This document shows, piece after piece, positions 1-11,349 of a DNA stretch of 64,000 bases. The notes under the pieces are model-generated. The model was not told the DNA's origin, made no database searches, and saw only the letters and a program-made list of their open reading frames with translations. How positions within the stretch are numbered: position 1 is the stretch's first letter; each line of letters begins with the position of its first letter. The DNA is from DASWJZ01 sp963846475 (GTDB lineage Bacteria; Pseudomonadota; Alphaproteobacteria; Rhizobiales; Afifellaceae), in assembly GCA_963846475.1 (NCBI GenBank), contig CAWJVZ010000004.1:4154001-4218000 (forward strand). Reading direction: 5' to 3'. A program made the position numbers and the translations under genes.

Positions 1-2
1 AC

Positions 3-860
3 CCCGACGTGCTGCTCCTGGAACTCTTTCCGTTCGGCCGGCGGCAGTTCCGCTTTGAATTGCTGCCGCTTCTGGAGCATGTGCGCCGGGGCGCCCGACC
101 CGCCCGCGTCGCCTGCTCGGTACGTGACATCCTGGTGGCGTCGAAAAAGCCCGGCCAGGACAGCGCGACGGCTGAACTGGTGCGCCGTCATTTCGATGCC
201 GTCCTCGTGCACGGCGATCCGGCACTTATCCCCTTTGAAGCCACTTTCACGGAGGCGGCGCGGATAGCCGATCTGATCCGCTACACCGGATACGTCGCCG
301 CCCCTCTCACGCCTGCGGAACCGGCGGTCGGCTCCGGCGAGGTGCTGGTTTCCGCCGGCGGCGGGGCGGTCGGCTCGCCAATTCTCTTTGCCGCGTTGGC
401 GGCGCGACCGTTTACGCCGTTCGCCGACCGTACTTGGCGGCTCCTCGCCGGCCCGAATTGTCCCGCCGATGTTTTTGCACGTATCGCCGCGATGGCTGAC
501 CATCGAACTATCGTGGAGCGCTTTCGCGACGATTTCGCAGCGCGCCTGCGCGTGGCGGCGCTATCGATCTCGCAGGCCGGATATAACACGACGATGGACG
601 TCCTAAGCGCCGGCGTGCCCGCCGTGGTCGTCCCCTACGAGGCGAAGGGCGAGACGGAGCAGCGGCTCCGCGCTGGGATCCTGGCCGAACGCGGCCTGCT
701 GAGCGCCGTCCCCGCAGCCGAGCTTACGCGCAAGCGCCTTGCCGGAGCGATCGCGGATGCGCTTGCCCGGCCGAGGCTCACGCCGAAAATCATAGACTTC
801 TCCGGCGCGGCCAAGACAGCAGAATTGGTGGGAGAACTCGCCGAGCGGCGCAGGGGCTGA
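3..860 (+). CDS. Glycosyltransferase, MurG/family 28-like, 5' truncated by window edge
   Basis: The frame is open from the first bases of the window (reading P-D before the GTG at 9), so the N-terminus lies outside. About 285 residues are visible. The start, with LLLELFPFGRRQFRFEL, and the later SQAGYNTTMDVLSAGVPAVVVPY segment resemble the C-terminal nucleotide-sugar-binding half of MurG-like GT-B enzymes, where a glycine-rich loop and an acidic residue contact the donor. Family-level assignment is inference from these motifs; donor and acceptor are unknown. It ends about 100 bases before the ABC protein on the same strand, so the two may be co-transcribed. Confidence 0.7.
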   Translation, partial: PDVLLLELFPFGRRQFRFELLPLLEHVRRGARPARVACSVRDILVASKKPGQDSATAELVRRHFDAVLVHGDPALIPFEATFTEAARIADLIRYTGYVAAPLTPAEPAVGSGEVLVSAGGGAVGSPILFAALAARPFTPFADRTWRLLAGPNCPADVFARIAAMADHRTIVERFRDDFAARLRVAALSISQAGYNTTMDVLSAGVPAVVVPYEAKGETEQRLRAGILAERGLLSAVPAAELTRKRLAGAIADALARPRLTPKIIDFSGAAKTAELVGELAERRRG

Positions 861-961
861 TATCACGGGCGCGAACTCGCCGCACGCAAACGGTTGCAAG
901 CCGCGAAAATCCGTGGCCCCATAGCGCGGCGATCCTGCCGTTTGGTGCTCTCATCGACGAC

Positions 962-2847
962 CTCCTCACAGTCCGAGATCTCTCGGTCGAATTCCGCACC
1001 ATGGCCGGCCGCGTGCAGGCGGTGAACGGCTTGTCGCTGCGCGTGCGGCCGGGCAGCACGGTGGCGCTCGTCGGCGAATCCGGCTCCGGCAAATCCGTCA
1101 CGGCGCAGGCGATCCTCGGGATCCTGCCGCGCACGGCCTGGATCACCCAGGGGGAGATCCTGTTCAACGACCCGGAAGCCGGCGTCCGCGATTTGGCAAA
1201 ACTGTCGCGCAAGTCGAGGGAGTTCACCGCCATCCGCGGCAATCGGATCGGCATGATCTTTCAGGAGCCGATGACATCGTTCTCGCCGCTTCACACGATC
1301 GGCAGCCAGATCGGCGAGGCCCTGGAGATCCACCGTTCCGTTACGTCAAGCGAGAAGCGCGAGGCGACCGTCGAGATGCTCCGGCGGGTCGAGTTCCCCG
1401 ACCCGGCCAAGGCGATCGATTCCTATCCATTCGAGCTCTCGGGCGGGCTCCGCCAGCGGGCAATGATCGCCATGGCGCTGATCTGCCGGCCCGCCCTCCT
1501 TATCGCCGACGAGCCGACGACGGCGCTTGACGTCACCGTGCAGGCGCAGATCCTCAAGCTGATCCGCGACCTGCAGGCGGAGCTCGGCATGGCCGTCCTC
1601 CTGATTACCCACGATCTCGGCGTGGTCGCCAATATGGCCGAGGAAGTCGTCGTCGCCCATCACGGGCGCGTGGTGGAATCCGGCACGCTGCGCGAGCTCT
1701 TCATGCGGCCGAGCCACCCATATCTGAAGGCGCTCCTCAAGGCGGTGCCGCATTTTGAGATGAAGCCGGGCGAGCGGCTGAAGCCGATCCGCGAGATTAA
1801 GATGCCGGCAGGCGCCTTCACCTCGCAGGCGCAGGCGAGCCAGGGCGGCGGCACGCTCATCGAAGTCCGCCACCTCACCAAGCGCTTCGGCCAGCGGAGC
1901 GCGCTACGGTGGCTGTCCAGAGCACCGGAAGCGACGCTGATCGCCGCCAACGACGTCAGCTTTAGCGTAGAGCGCGGCGAGTGCCTTGGCCTGGTCGGCG
2001 AATCCGGCTCCGGCAAGACGACGGTGAGCAAGGCCATCATGGGCGCCGTGCAGCCGGAGGAGGGCGAGATCATCTTTCACGACCGGGGGGCTCGGTCGAC
2101 CTCCTGAAACTCGACCGCCGGGAGATGGAGCCGATCCGGCGCAAAATCCAATATATCTTCCAGGATCCCTATTCCTCCCTCAATCCGCGCATGACGGTCG
2201 GTGCGATCCTCGCAGAGCCCTTCGCCATCCACGGCATCGGCACGGATGCGACGCGGCGGGCGGCGGCAGTGCGGCTCCTGGAAATCGTCGGACTCTCCTC
2301 ACACCACCTCAACCGTTATCCCCACAGCTTTTCCGGCGGCCAGCGGCAGCGGATCGGCATCGCCCGCGCGCTGGCGCTGCAGCCGGACCTCATCATCTGC
2401 GATGAGCCTGTGTCGGCGCTCGACGTCTCCATCCAGGCGCAGATCCTCAACCTTTTGAAGGATCTTCAGAAGGAGATCGGCCTTACCTATCTGTTCATTT
2501 CCCACAATCTCGCGGTCATCAACTACATCGCCGACCGGATCGCCGTGATGTGCGCCGGGCGGCTGGTCGAGCTGGCGCCGCGCCGCGCTTTGTTCGACAA
2601 CCCACTCCATCCCTATACCCGCGCACTGATGTCGGCGGTTCCCTATCCTGACCCTGACCAGCCGCTCGATTTCCATGCTATCGGCGCCGGAAGGCAGTCC
2701 GTGCCCGCAGAATGGCCGGAGCCGTTTGCGCCGAGAGACGGGATGGAGCCTCAAATGCTGGAGGTCGGCGGCGGCCATTTCGTCCGAGCATTCTCGCTCC
2801 CTATGGAAGCGGCGCGGCCGGTCATCGCGTTCCCCGCCAGGGGATGA
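962..2847 (+). CDS. ABC transporter ATP-binding protein, tandem ATPase (oligopeptide type), frameshifted
   Basis: Two complete ATPase domains in one polypeptide, as in YejF/GsiA/DppD-DppF fusions energising peptide or nickel import. The first has Walker A GESGSGKS, signature LSGGLRQR and Walker B LLIADEP; the second has GESGSGKT, FSGGQRQRIGIAR and LIICDEP. The frame breaks in a run of six G at 2085-2090; one more G restores the continuation into GGSVDLLKLDRRE. The N-terminal strand (LLTVRDLSVEF) starts near 962, upstream of the ATG at 1001, and no ATG, GTG or TTG precedes it in frame, so the true start is unclear. No permease or binding-protein gene is in the window. The break is probably a sequencing or assembly error, but a real pseudogene is possible. 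Confidence 0.85.
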
Positions 2848-3003
2848 GCTTCGACGATTTAGCGGTAGCGCTCCGTCTTTGAGACCTCGGGCAGGGCACG
2901 CCCGGCACGGCCCGCCAGTCCGCTTGCTGGACAGCCGCCGAGACCCCAGTCTAAATGCCGCGCAACCCGTGCCGCTTCATGTTGCGGCCGAGCAGAGTTT
3001 TCG

Positions 3004-5665
<2,662 letters not shown>

Positions 5666-5668
5666 GCG

Positions 5669-6394
5669 CTATTTCGCGCGAAAACCGCCATCGACGAGCA
5701 GCGTCACGCCGTTCACCATCGCGGAGCGGTCGCTGAGCAGATAGAGGATGACGTTGGCGACGTCTTCCGGCTCGGCGAAGCGGCCGATCGGGATGCGGCT
5801 CAGCATGCCGTCGGCCTTTGCCGGATCGCTCCATGCCTTCACCGCCATGGGCGTCATCGTCACCGTCGGGTTGATGCAATTGACGCGGATGCCGTGCGGG
5901 CCGAGCTCGACCGCCATCACCTTGGTCATCGCATCGAGCGCGCCCTTGGAGGCGCAATAGGCCGTGTGGTCGGGCACGCCGTGATGCGAGGCGAGGCTCG
6001 ACACATTGACGATGGCGCCCTTGTGGCCGCGGCGGATCATGTCGCGCGCGCATTCCTGCGCCACGATCATCGGCGCACGGGCATTGACCGCCATCAGGAG
6101 ATCGAAAGTCTCGTCGGAGGTGTCGAGGAAGGATTCGAGCTGCGTCGTCCCGGCATTGTTGACCAGAAGGTCGATCGGCTGGGCGGCCCGTGCCGCCCGG
6201 CGGGTCGCGACGGGATCGGCAAGGTCGCAGACCATGGTCTCGCAGCCTGTCTCCGCCTTTAGGCTCTCCAGGTCGCTCTCGCTGCGCGTCAGCGCCACGA
6301 CCTTGGCACCCTCCTCGCTCAGGAGCTTTACGGTGGCCCGGCCGATCCCCTTGCCGGCGCCGGTGACCAGGACCCGCTGCCCCGCCAATTCCAT
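5669..6394 (-). CDS. SDR-family NAD(P)-dependent oxidoreductase, carbonyl/L-xylulose reductase-like
   Basis: A 241-residue classical short-chain dehydrogenase. The cofactor motif TGAGKGIG is at residues 11-18, NNAG follows in the fourth strand, and the active site has the conserved Ser (NVSSLASHHG) and YCASK tyrosine-lysine pair; the protein ends in the typical LLVDGGF. The overall pattern is closest to dicarbonyl/L-xylulose reductases (inference); the substrate cannot be read from sequence. It stands alone on the minus strand between alaS and a small exported protein. Confidence 0.85.
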   Translation of the reverse strand: MELAGQRVLVTGAGKGIGRATVKLLSEEGAKVVALTRSESDLESLKAETGCETMVCDLADPVATRRAARAAQPIDLLVNNAGTTQLESFLDTSDETFDLLMAVNARAPMIVAQECARDMIRRGHKGAIVNVSSLASHHGVPDHTAYCASKGALDAMTKVMAVELGPHGIRVNCINPTVTMTPMAVKAWSDPAKADGMLSRIPIGRFAEPEDVANVILYLLSDRSAMVNGVTLLVDGGFRAK

Positions 6395-6524
6395 TCCAAA
6401 TCCCCTGTCCGTAGCGAAGCTTCGCGATCCGACGCGAGCGGGCGCATCCTATGAAAAGGTTAGAGAGGCCTCAACGGGCCGTCGCGGCAGCGGCGCAGGT
6501 CTACGGAAGTCAGTCGCCGAGCGG

Positions 6525-6983
6525 TCAGATGCTGCCGGGGACCGATGCGGCCGGCTCGGTCTGGTCGCAATCGGCGGCGAGCGCGTCGGCCGCGACGCCC
6601 CGCCTCAAACCCGCTGCATCCCACATGGCGACAATGCGTCCGTCAGCAGCGAGCGCAAGCGCCAGTGCGCCGTCGGGAAGCACCGCTTCCGCCGGGAGCT
6701 CCTGGATCGCCAGGCGAAGGCCACGCGGTCCCGCCTGCACGGCCAGCGCAACGATGCGCACCGGCGCCGTTGCGGCGATCGCTTCCCCCGACCTCTCGGT
6801 CAGGAGCAGCCGCGCCGCGCAGGCCGCGTCGTCCAGCTTGGCGGGCTGCAGCAGCGCGTCGGTCGCTCCGGCGACCAGCATCGGCTCGCCGCGCGGCACT
6901 CCATAGAGGCTCGGGGCGACAAAGGAACCCGCCAAACCGACGGCCAGGGCCGCTATTGCAGATCCGGCCAGAACGCGAATCAT
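6525..6983 (-). CDS. Exported protein of unknown function
   Basis: A 152-residue protein starting MIRVLAGSAIAALAVG, with a hydrophobic N-terminal segment of about 20 residues that reads as a signal peptide or membrane anchor. The mature part is rich in Ala/Leu, has two cysteines (DDAACAARLLL and AADCDQ) that could form a disulfide, and resembles nothing I recognise. The start was chosen at the ATG directly before the hydrophobic segment, rather than one five codons upstream. It lies between the reductase and icd on the same strand. Confidence 0.55.
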   Translation of the reverse strand: MIRVLAGSAIAALAVGLAGSFVAPSLYGVPRGEPMLVAGATDALLQPAKLDDAACAARLLLTERSGEAIAATAPVRIVALAVQAGPRGLRLAIQELPAEAVLPDGALALALAADGRIVAMWDAAGLRRGVAADALAADCDQTEPAASVPGSI

Positions 6984-7056
6984 CGACTGTCTCCGCAAGA
7001 GTAAGGAGGAATCCTAGTGCGGAAATAACGGCGACGGTAAGGCGGCGGTTGCAGCC

Positions 7057-8268
7057 TCAGGCCATCGCCTTCCTGAGGTTCTCGTCGACCTTGTCGAGGA
7101 ATCCCGTGGTCGACAGCCACGGCTGGTCCGGGCCGACCAGGAGCGCGAGGTCCTTGGTCATGTGGCCAGCCTCGATGGTGGCGACGGTTACCTCCTCCAG
7201 GGTGTCGGCGAAACGCTTCAGCTCGGCATTGTCGTCGAGCTTGGCGCGATGCGCCAGGCCGCGCGTCCAGGCGAATATCGAGGCGGCGGAATTCGTCGAC
7301 GTCTCCTTGCCTTGCTGGTGGAGCCGATAATGTCGCGTGACCGTGCCGTGCGCCGCCTCCGCCTCGACCGTCCGCCCGTCCGGCGTCATCAGCACCGAGG
7401 TCATCAAGCCGAGCGAGCCGAACCCCTGCGCCACGGTGTCGGATTGCACGTCGCCGTCGTAGTTCTTGCAGGCCCAGACATACCCGCCGGACCATTTCAG
7501 CGCCGAGGCCACCATGTCGTCGATGAGGCGGTGCTCGTAGGTGAGCTTGCGCTTGTCGAATTCCCCCTTGAACTCGGTGTCGAAGATCTCCTGAAAGATC
7601 TCCATGAACCGGCCATCATAAACTTTCAGGATCGTATTCTTGGTCGACAGGTAGACGGGATAATTGCGGGTTAGCCCATAGTTGAACGTCGCCCGAGCGA
7701 AGTCGCGGATCGAGTCGTCGAGGTTGTACATCGCCATGGCGACGCCCGCGCCGGGATAGCTGAACACTTCGTGCTCGATCTTGGTGCCGTCCTCGCCGAC
7801 GAAGCTGATGGTCAGCTTGCCCTTGCCGGGCACCTGGAAATCCGTGGCGCGGTACTGGTCGCCGTAGGCGTGGCGGCCGATGATGATGGGCTTCGTCCAG
7901 CCGGGCACCAGCCGCGGCACGTTGCGGCAGATGATCGGCTCGCGGAAGATGACGCCGCCCAAGATGTTGCGGATCGTGCCGTTCGGCGACTTCCACATCT
8001 TCTTAAGGCCGAATTCCTTCACGCGGCCTTCGTCAGGGGTGATCGTGGCGCATTTGACGCCGACGCCGTGCTTCCTGATGGCTTCCGCCGCATCGACCGT
8101 CACCTGGTCGTTGGTGGCGTCGCGATGCTCCACGCCGAGGTCGTAATAGAGGAGCTCGACGTCGAGATAGGGGTGGATCAGCTTCTGCTTGATGAAATCC
8201 CAGATGATGCGGGTCATCTCGTCGCCGTCGAGCTCGACGACCGGATTGGCCACCTTGATTTTTTGCAT
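7057..8268 (-). CDS. icd: NADP-dependent isocitrate dehydrogenase
   Basis: Oxidative decarboxylation of isocitrate to 2-oxoglutarate in the TCA cycle. The 403-residue sequence begins MQKIKVANPVVELDGDEMTR and contains the substrate-binding segment SPNGTIRN and the ENP-less, eukaryotic-like layout with LTYEHRLIDDM and AAHGTVTRHY. Length and motifs match the dimeric eukaryotic-type family common in alphaproteobacteria rather than the E. coli type. Intact, no unusual features. It is transcribed away from the TfoX-like gene, with about 130 bases between them. Confidence 0.96.
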   Translation of the reverse strand: MQKIKVANPVVELDGDEMTRIIWDFIKQKLIHPYLDVELLYYDLGVEHRDATNDQVTVDAAEAIRKHGVGVKCATITPDEGRVKEFGLKKMWKSPNGTIRNILGGVIFREPIICRNVPRLVPGWTKPIIIGRHAYGDQYRATDFQVPGKGKLTISFVGEDGTKIEHEVFSYPGAGVAMAMYNLDDSIRDFARATFNYGLTRNYPVYLSTKNTILKVYDGRFMEIFQEIFDTEFKGEFDKRKLTYEHRLIDDMVASALKWSGGYVWACKNYDGDVQSDTVAQGFGSLGLMTSVLMTPDGRTVEAEAAHGTVTRHYRLHQQGKETSTNSAASIFAWTRGLAHRAKLDDNAELKRFADTLEEVTVATIEAGHMTKDLALLVGPDQPWLSTTGFLDKVDENLRKAMA

Positions 8269-8397
8269 CGAAAAGCCCTTGCCGAGCGCGCGCCGGCGCC
8301 GCGCGCGAGGGGAAGCCGGGAAGTGGCGCCCCTATAGCGCAGGCGTTCCCGAGCGCCAAATCGCACCTGCTGCACTGGCTGAATTAGGAGCGTGGCG

Positions 8398-8769
8398 CTA
8401 GGCCGATCGGGCCTTCCTAGCTCTGCGTTTCACGGCGCCGGGCTTGTCCTTCGGCGGCATCGTTGCGACATAGGCCCGAGCCAGCGCCAGCCAGGCTTGA
8501 AGCTCCTCGTCCCGGCTGAATCCCTCGGGCGCCACGAAGACAAAACCCTCGGCGATCCGCCCGCGCATCTCCATCGGCCGGCTGTGCGGCCGTGCGAGAG
8601 CGGAAGCATGCGCCTCTTTGCCGACGCGGACCAAAAGCTCGATCTTATGCGACCCGGCCAGCATGTTGCCGCCGAGCATGAAGCAGGTGCCGCCGAACAT
8701 CCTTTGCTCGGTCACCGGCTCGCTTGCGAGCGCCACACGAAGACGATCGGCTACGAAATCCTGAGCCAT
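8398..8769 (-). CDS. TfoX N-terminal domain protein
   Basis: A 123-residue protein with the TfoX/Sxy N-terminal fold pattern: an initial helix, then RMFGGTCFMLGGNMLAG and FVFVAPEGF. In gammaproteobacteria TfoX/Sxy is a competence regulator. Stand-alone N-terminal-domain proteins are widespread in alphaproteobacteria and their role is unknown. The C-terminus is a basic tail (KPGAVKRRARKARSA), possibly contacting nucleic acid (inference). It is divergent from trmJ. Confidence 0.8.
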   Translation of the reverse strand: MAQDFVADRLRVALASEPVTEQRMFGGTCFMLGGNMLAGSHKIELLVRVGKEAHASALARPHSRPMEMRGRIAEGFVFVAPEGFSRDEELQAWLALARAYVATMPPKDKPGAVKRRARKARSA

Positions 8770-8876
8770 GGACCCCCCGTCGGCAGCGTAGGGCCGCAGT
8801 ATACACGCGCGCGGCTAACCGCGCTGCGCTTCCGTTCTGGGTGGCGAGCGCCAGCGCGAGCGGTTAGGAGAACCGC

Positions 8877-9669
8877 ATGCCCGCAGACAATGCCGCCATT
8901 CTTCCGGACAGGGCTCCCGCCATTGTCCTCGTCGAGCCGCAGCTCGGCGAGAACATCGGCGCGGCGGCGCGCGCCATGGCGAATTTCGGGCTCTCCGATC
9001 TCCGGCTGGTGGCGCCGCGCGACGGCTGGCCGAGCGACAAGGCACGAGCCGCCGCGAGCCGCGCCGACCACGTCATCGATGCCGCCAAGACTCTATGGGC
9101 GCTGCGAGGATGCCGTCGCAGACCTCAATTTCGTCTATGCCACGACCGCGCGCATTCGCGACCTGCCGAAGCCCGTGGTCGGGCCGCGCGAGGCGATCGG
9201 CGCGCTACGCGAGCGGATCGGTGCGGGGCAGGCGGCCGGCATCCTGTTCGGCCGCGAGCGCTGGGGCCTCACCAACGAGGAGATCGCCGTGGCCGACGCA
9301 ATCGTCACCTTTCCGGTGAACCCCGCCTTCGCCTCGCTCAACATCGCGCAGGCGGTGCTCCTGATGAGCTATGAATGGATGTCGGCGGGCCTAGCCGGCG
9401 CCCTTCCCACCCGCTCGGCAGTGCCGGAGACAGATTTTACCCCGGCCCCAAAGGCGCAGCTCTTCGGGCTGATCGAGCATCTGGAGAGCGCGCTCGATCC
9501 GACCGGCTATTTCCGTACCCCCGACAAGAAGCCGACCATGATGCACAACATCCGCGCCGTGCTGCAGCGGGCCGGCTTCACCGTCCCGGAGATCCATGTT
9601 CTGCGCGGCGTCATCGCGGCCCTGGAGCGGCGCCACGAGAAGCAGCGTGGCGAGGCCACCGGTGGCTGA
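8877..9669 (+). CDS. trmJ: TrmH-family (TrmJ-type) RNA 2'-O-methyltransferase, frameshifted
   Basis: SPOUT-class enzyme expected to 2'-O-methylate tRNA position 32. The first part carries the opening motif IVLVEPQLGENIGAAARAM with the conserved N-x-G-x-x-A-R; the second part carries ILFGRERWGLTNEE and the knot motif NPAFASLNIAQAV with the SAM-binding Ser-Leu-Asn. The frame changes near 9090, in the middle of the methyltransferase domain: one surplus base, or two missing, joins DAAKT to LYGRCEDAVADLNFVYATTARIRD. The corrected length is about 263 residues. The stop overlaps the murI GTG start by a few bases, indicating translational coupling. The lesion is probably an assembly indel. Confidence 0.85.
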
Positions 9670-10468
9670 GGCCGGTCCGGTCCTCGTCTTCGATTCCGGC
9701 ATCGGCGGGCTGTCCGTCCTGAAGGCGATCCGCGAAAGGTTGCCGGAGAATCGCTTCGTCTATGTCGCCGACGACGCCGCCTTTCCCTACGGCGATTGGG
9801 AAGAGCCTGCGCTCCGCGACCACATCGTCGCGCTGATGGGCGAGCTGATCGCCGAGCACCGCCCGGCGGCGGTAGTGATCGCCTGCTACACGGCCTCGAC
9901 GCTCGTGCTGCCGCCGCTTCGCGAGCGCTTCGACGTGCCGTTCGTCGGCACGGTTCCGGCAATCAAGCCGGCGGCGGAGCGGACCAAGAGCGGCGTCGTG
10001 GCGGTGCTCTCCACGCCCGGCACCATGAAGCGCGACTACACGCGCGATCTCATCCGCTCCTTCGCCCGCGACTGCCACGTTCGCCTCGTCGGCGCCCCGG
10101 ACCTCGCCGGCCTCGCCGAGGCACGCATGCGCGGTGGCGCGGCCGAGCGCGACGCGGTGCTTGGCCAGATCGCCCCGTGCTTCCTGGAGATCGACGGCCG
10201 GCGGAGCGACATCGTCGTGCTCGCCTGCACGCATTACCCCTTCCTCGTCGACGTGATGGCGGAGCTGGCGCCCTGGCCGGTCACCTGGCTCGACCCGGCC
10301 CCCGCCATCGCCCGGCGGCTGATGACGATCCTGGAGGGGAGGGCGGTCGAGCAGGGCGGCGGCAGCTTCGCCACTTTCACCAGTGGGCGCGAGCCGCCCG
10401 AAGCGCTGTCCCGGCTCCTTGAGGCGCACGGCTTGGCGTCTCGCGCCGCAGTGCCTGGCGAAATTTGA
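9662..10468 (+). CDS. murI: Glutamate racemase
   Basis: Interconverts L- and D-glutamate for peptidoglycan. The motifs FDSGIGGLSVL, ADDAAFPYG and GTVPAIKP are present. The two catalytic cysteines are Cys75 (IACYTAST) and Cys189 (ACTHYPF). The residue after Cys75 is Tyr, where the family almost always has Asn (CNTAS); codon 76 (9887-9889) is TAC, one base from AAC. The GTG at 9662 was chosen because the protein then begins VAEAGPVLVFDSG, the normal family start, and overlaps the end of trmJ by eight bases. 268 residues, normal length. Confidence 0.92.
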   Translation: MAEAGPVLVFDSGIGGLSVLKAIRERLPENRFVYVADDAAFPYGDWEEPALRDHIVALMGELIAEHRPAAVVIACYTASTLVLPPLRERFDVPFVGTVPAIKPAAERTKSGVVAVLSTPGTMKRDYTRDLIRSFARDCHVRLVGAPDLAGLAEARMRGGAAERDAVLGQIAPCFLEIDGRRSDIVVLACTHYPFLVDVMAELAPWPVTWLDPAPAIARRLMTILEGRAVEQGGGSFATFTSGREPPEALSRLLEAHGLASRAAVPGEI

Positions 10469-10493
10469 CATCGCCGGGTGGAACCCTTAAGTG
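10465..10493 (+). promoter_or_regulatory. Candidate rpsD promoter
   Basis: A perfect -35 hexamer TTGACA lies at 10465-10470 and overlaps the murI stop codon. A weak -10 region (around TTAAGT/TAAGTG) follows at 16-17 bases. It sits about 185 bases before the rpsD start. The -10 match is poor, so this is tentative. Confidence 0.3.
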
Positions 10494-10622
10494 AGCCGGG
10501 CGTCGCGCCTTGAGCGCCGCGCAATACGCACCCGTGGGGTCTTCCGCAACAATCCGGAATTTTGGCGTGCTCCGCCAAGCCCCTGTCGGCCTGAGGCGAT
10601 CGCCGACGGCAGAGGATGGGCG

Positions 10623-10642
10623 CGTTTCGTCACCACGAAACG
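10623..10642 (+). promoter_or_regulatory. Hairpin in the rpsD leader
   Basis: Perfect inverted repeat CGTTTCGT / ACGAAACG with a four-base loop CACC, ending just before the Shine-Dalgarno-like AAGGA at 10645-10649 and the ATG at 10655. The placement suits translational control. In E. coli, S4 represses its own operon through a leader structure, but whether this hairpin binds S4 is inference. Confidence 0.35.
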
Positions 10643-10654
10643 GTAAGGACAGAC

Positions 10655-11272
10655 ATGAGCAAAAGGAATTCAGCGAAATACAAGCTCGACCGCCGCATGG
10701 GCCAGAACATCTGGGGCCGCCCGAAGAGCCCGGTCAACAAGCGCGAATACGGCCCCGGCCAGCACGGCCAGCGCCGCAAGACAAAGCTTTCCGACTTCGG
10801 CACGCAGCTGAAGGCGAAGCAGAAGCTGAAGGGCTATTACGCCAACATCTCGGAAAAGCAGTTCCGCAGGATCTACGACGAGGCAGCGCGCATGAAGGGC
10901 GACACCTCGGAGAACCTGATCGGCCTGCTGGAATCGCGCATCGACGCTATCATCTACCGCGCCAAGTTCGTGCCGACCCCCTTCGCCGCGCGCCAGTTCG
11001 TCAGCCACGGTCATGTCCGGGTGAACGGTAAGAAGGTCAACATCCCGAGCTATCGCTGCAAGGTCGGCGACACGATCGAGGTGCGCGACCGCTCCAAGCA
11101 GCTCGCTTTGGTGCTGGAGGCCGTCGACCTCGCCGAGCGCGACGTGCCGGACTACATCGAGGCGGATCACACCAAGATGGCGGCGCGTTATGTGCGCCAG
11201 CCGGCTTTCGCCGACGTGCCCTATCCGGTGGTCATGGAGCCGAACCAGGTCGTCGAATTCTATTCGCGCTGA
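10655..11272 (+). CDS. rpsD: 30S ribosomal protein S4
   Basis: A 205-residue primary 16S rRNA-binding protein of the small subunit. It begins MSKRNSAKYKLDRRMGQNIWG, the typical alphaproteobacterial start, and has the C-terminal S4 RNA-binding domain (RQFVSHGHVRVNGKKVNIPSY). It lies alone rather than in a ribosomal protein operon, as is usual in alphaproteobacteria. Start ATG at 10655 is preceded by AAGGA. A clear intrinsic terminator follows. Confidence 0.98.
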   Translation: MSKRNSAKYKLDRRMGQNIWGRPKSPVNKREYGPGQHGQRRKTKLSDFGTQLKAKQKLKGYYANISEKQFRRIYDEAARMKGDTSENLIGLLESRIDAIIYRAKFVPTPFAARQFVSHGHVRVNGKKVNIPSYRCKVGDTIEVRDRSKQLALVLEAVDLAERDVPDYIEADHTKMAARYVRQPAFADVPYPVVMEPNQVVEFYSR

Positions 11273-11300
11273 TTCCAACTCTTTGTTGCGCAATTGCGAG

Positions 11301-11330
11301 CACCCGCCCTATGTGGCGGGTGTTTTCGTT
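11301..11330 (+). terminator. Rho-independent terminator after rpsD
   Basis: Eight-base stem CACCCGCC (11301-11308) and GGCGGGTG (11315-11322), six-base loop, followed by TTTTCGTTT. It lies 28 bases after the rpsD stop. Confidence 0.85.
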
Positions 11331-11349
11331 TGGCGGGCTGGCTGAAGCA

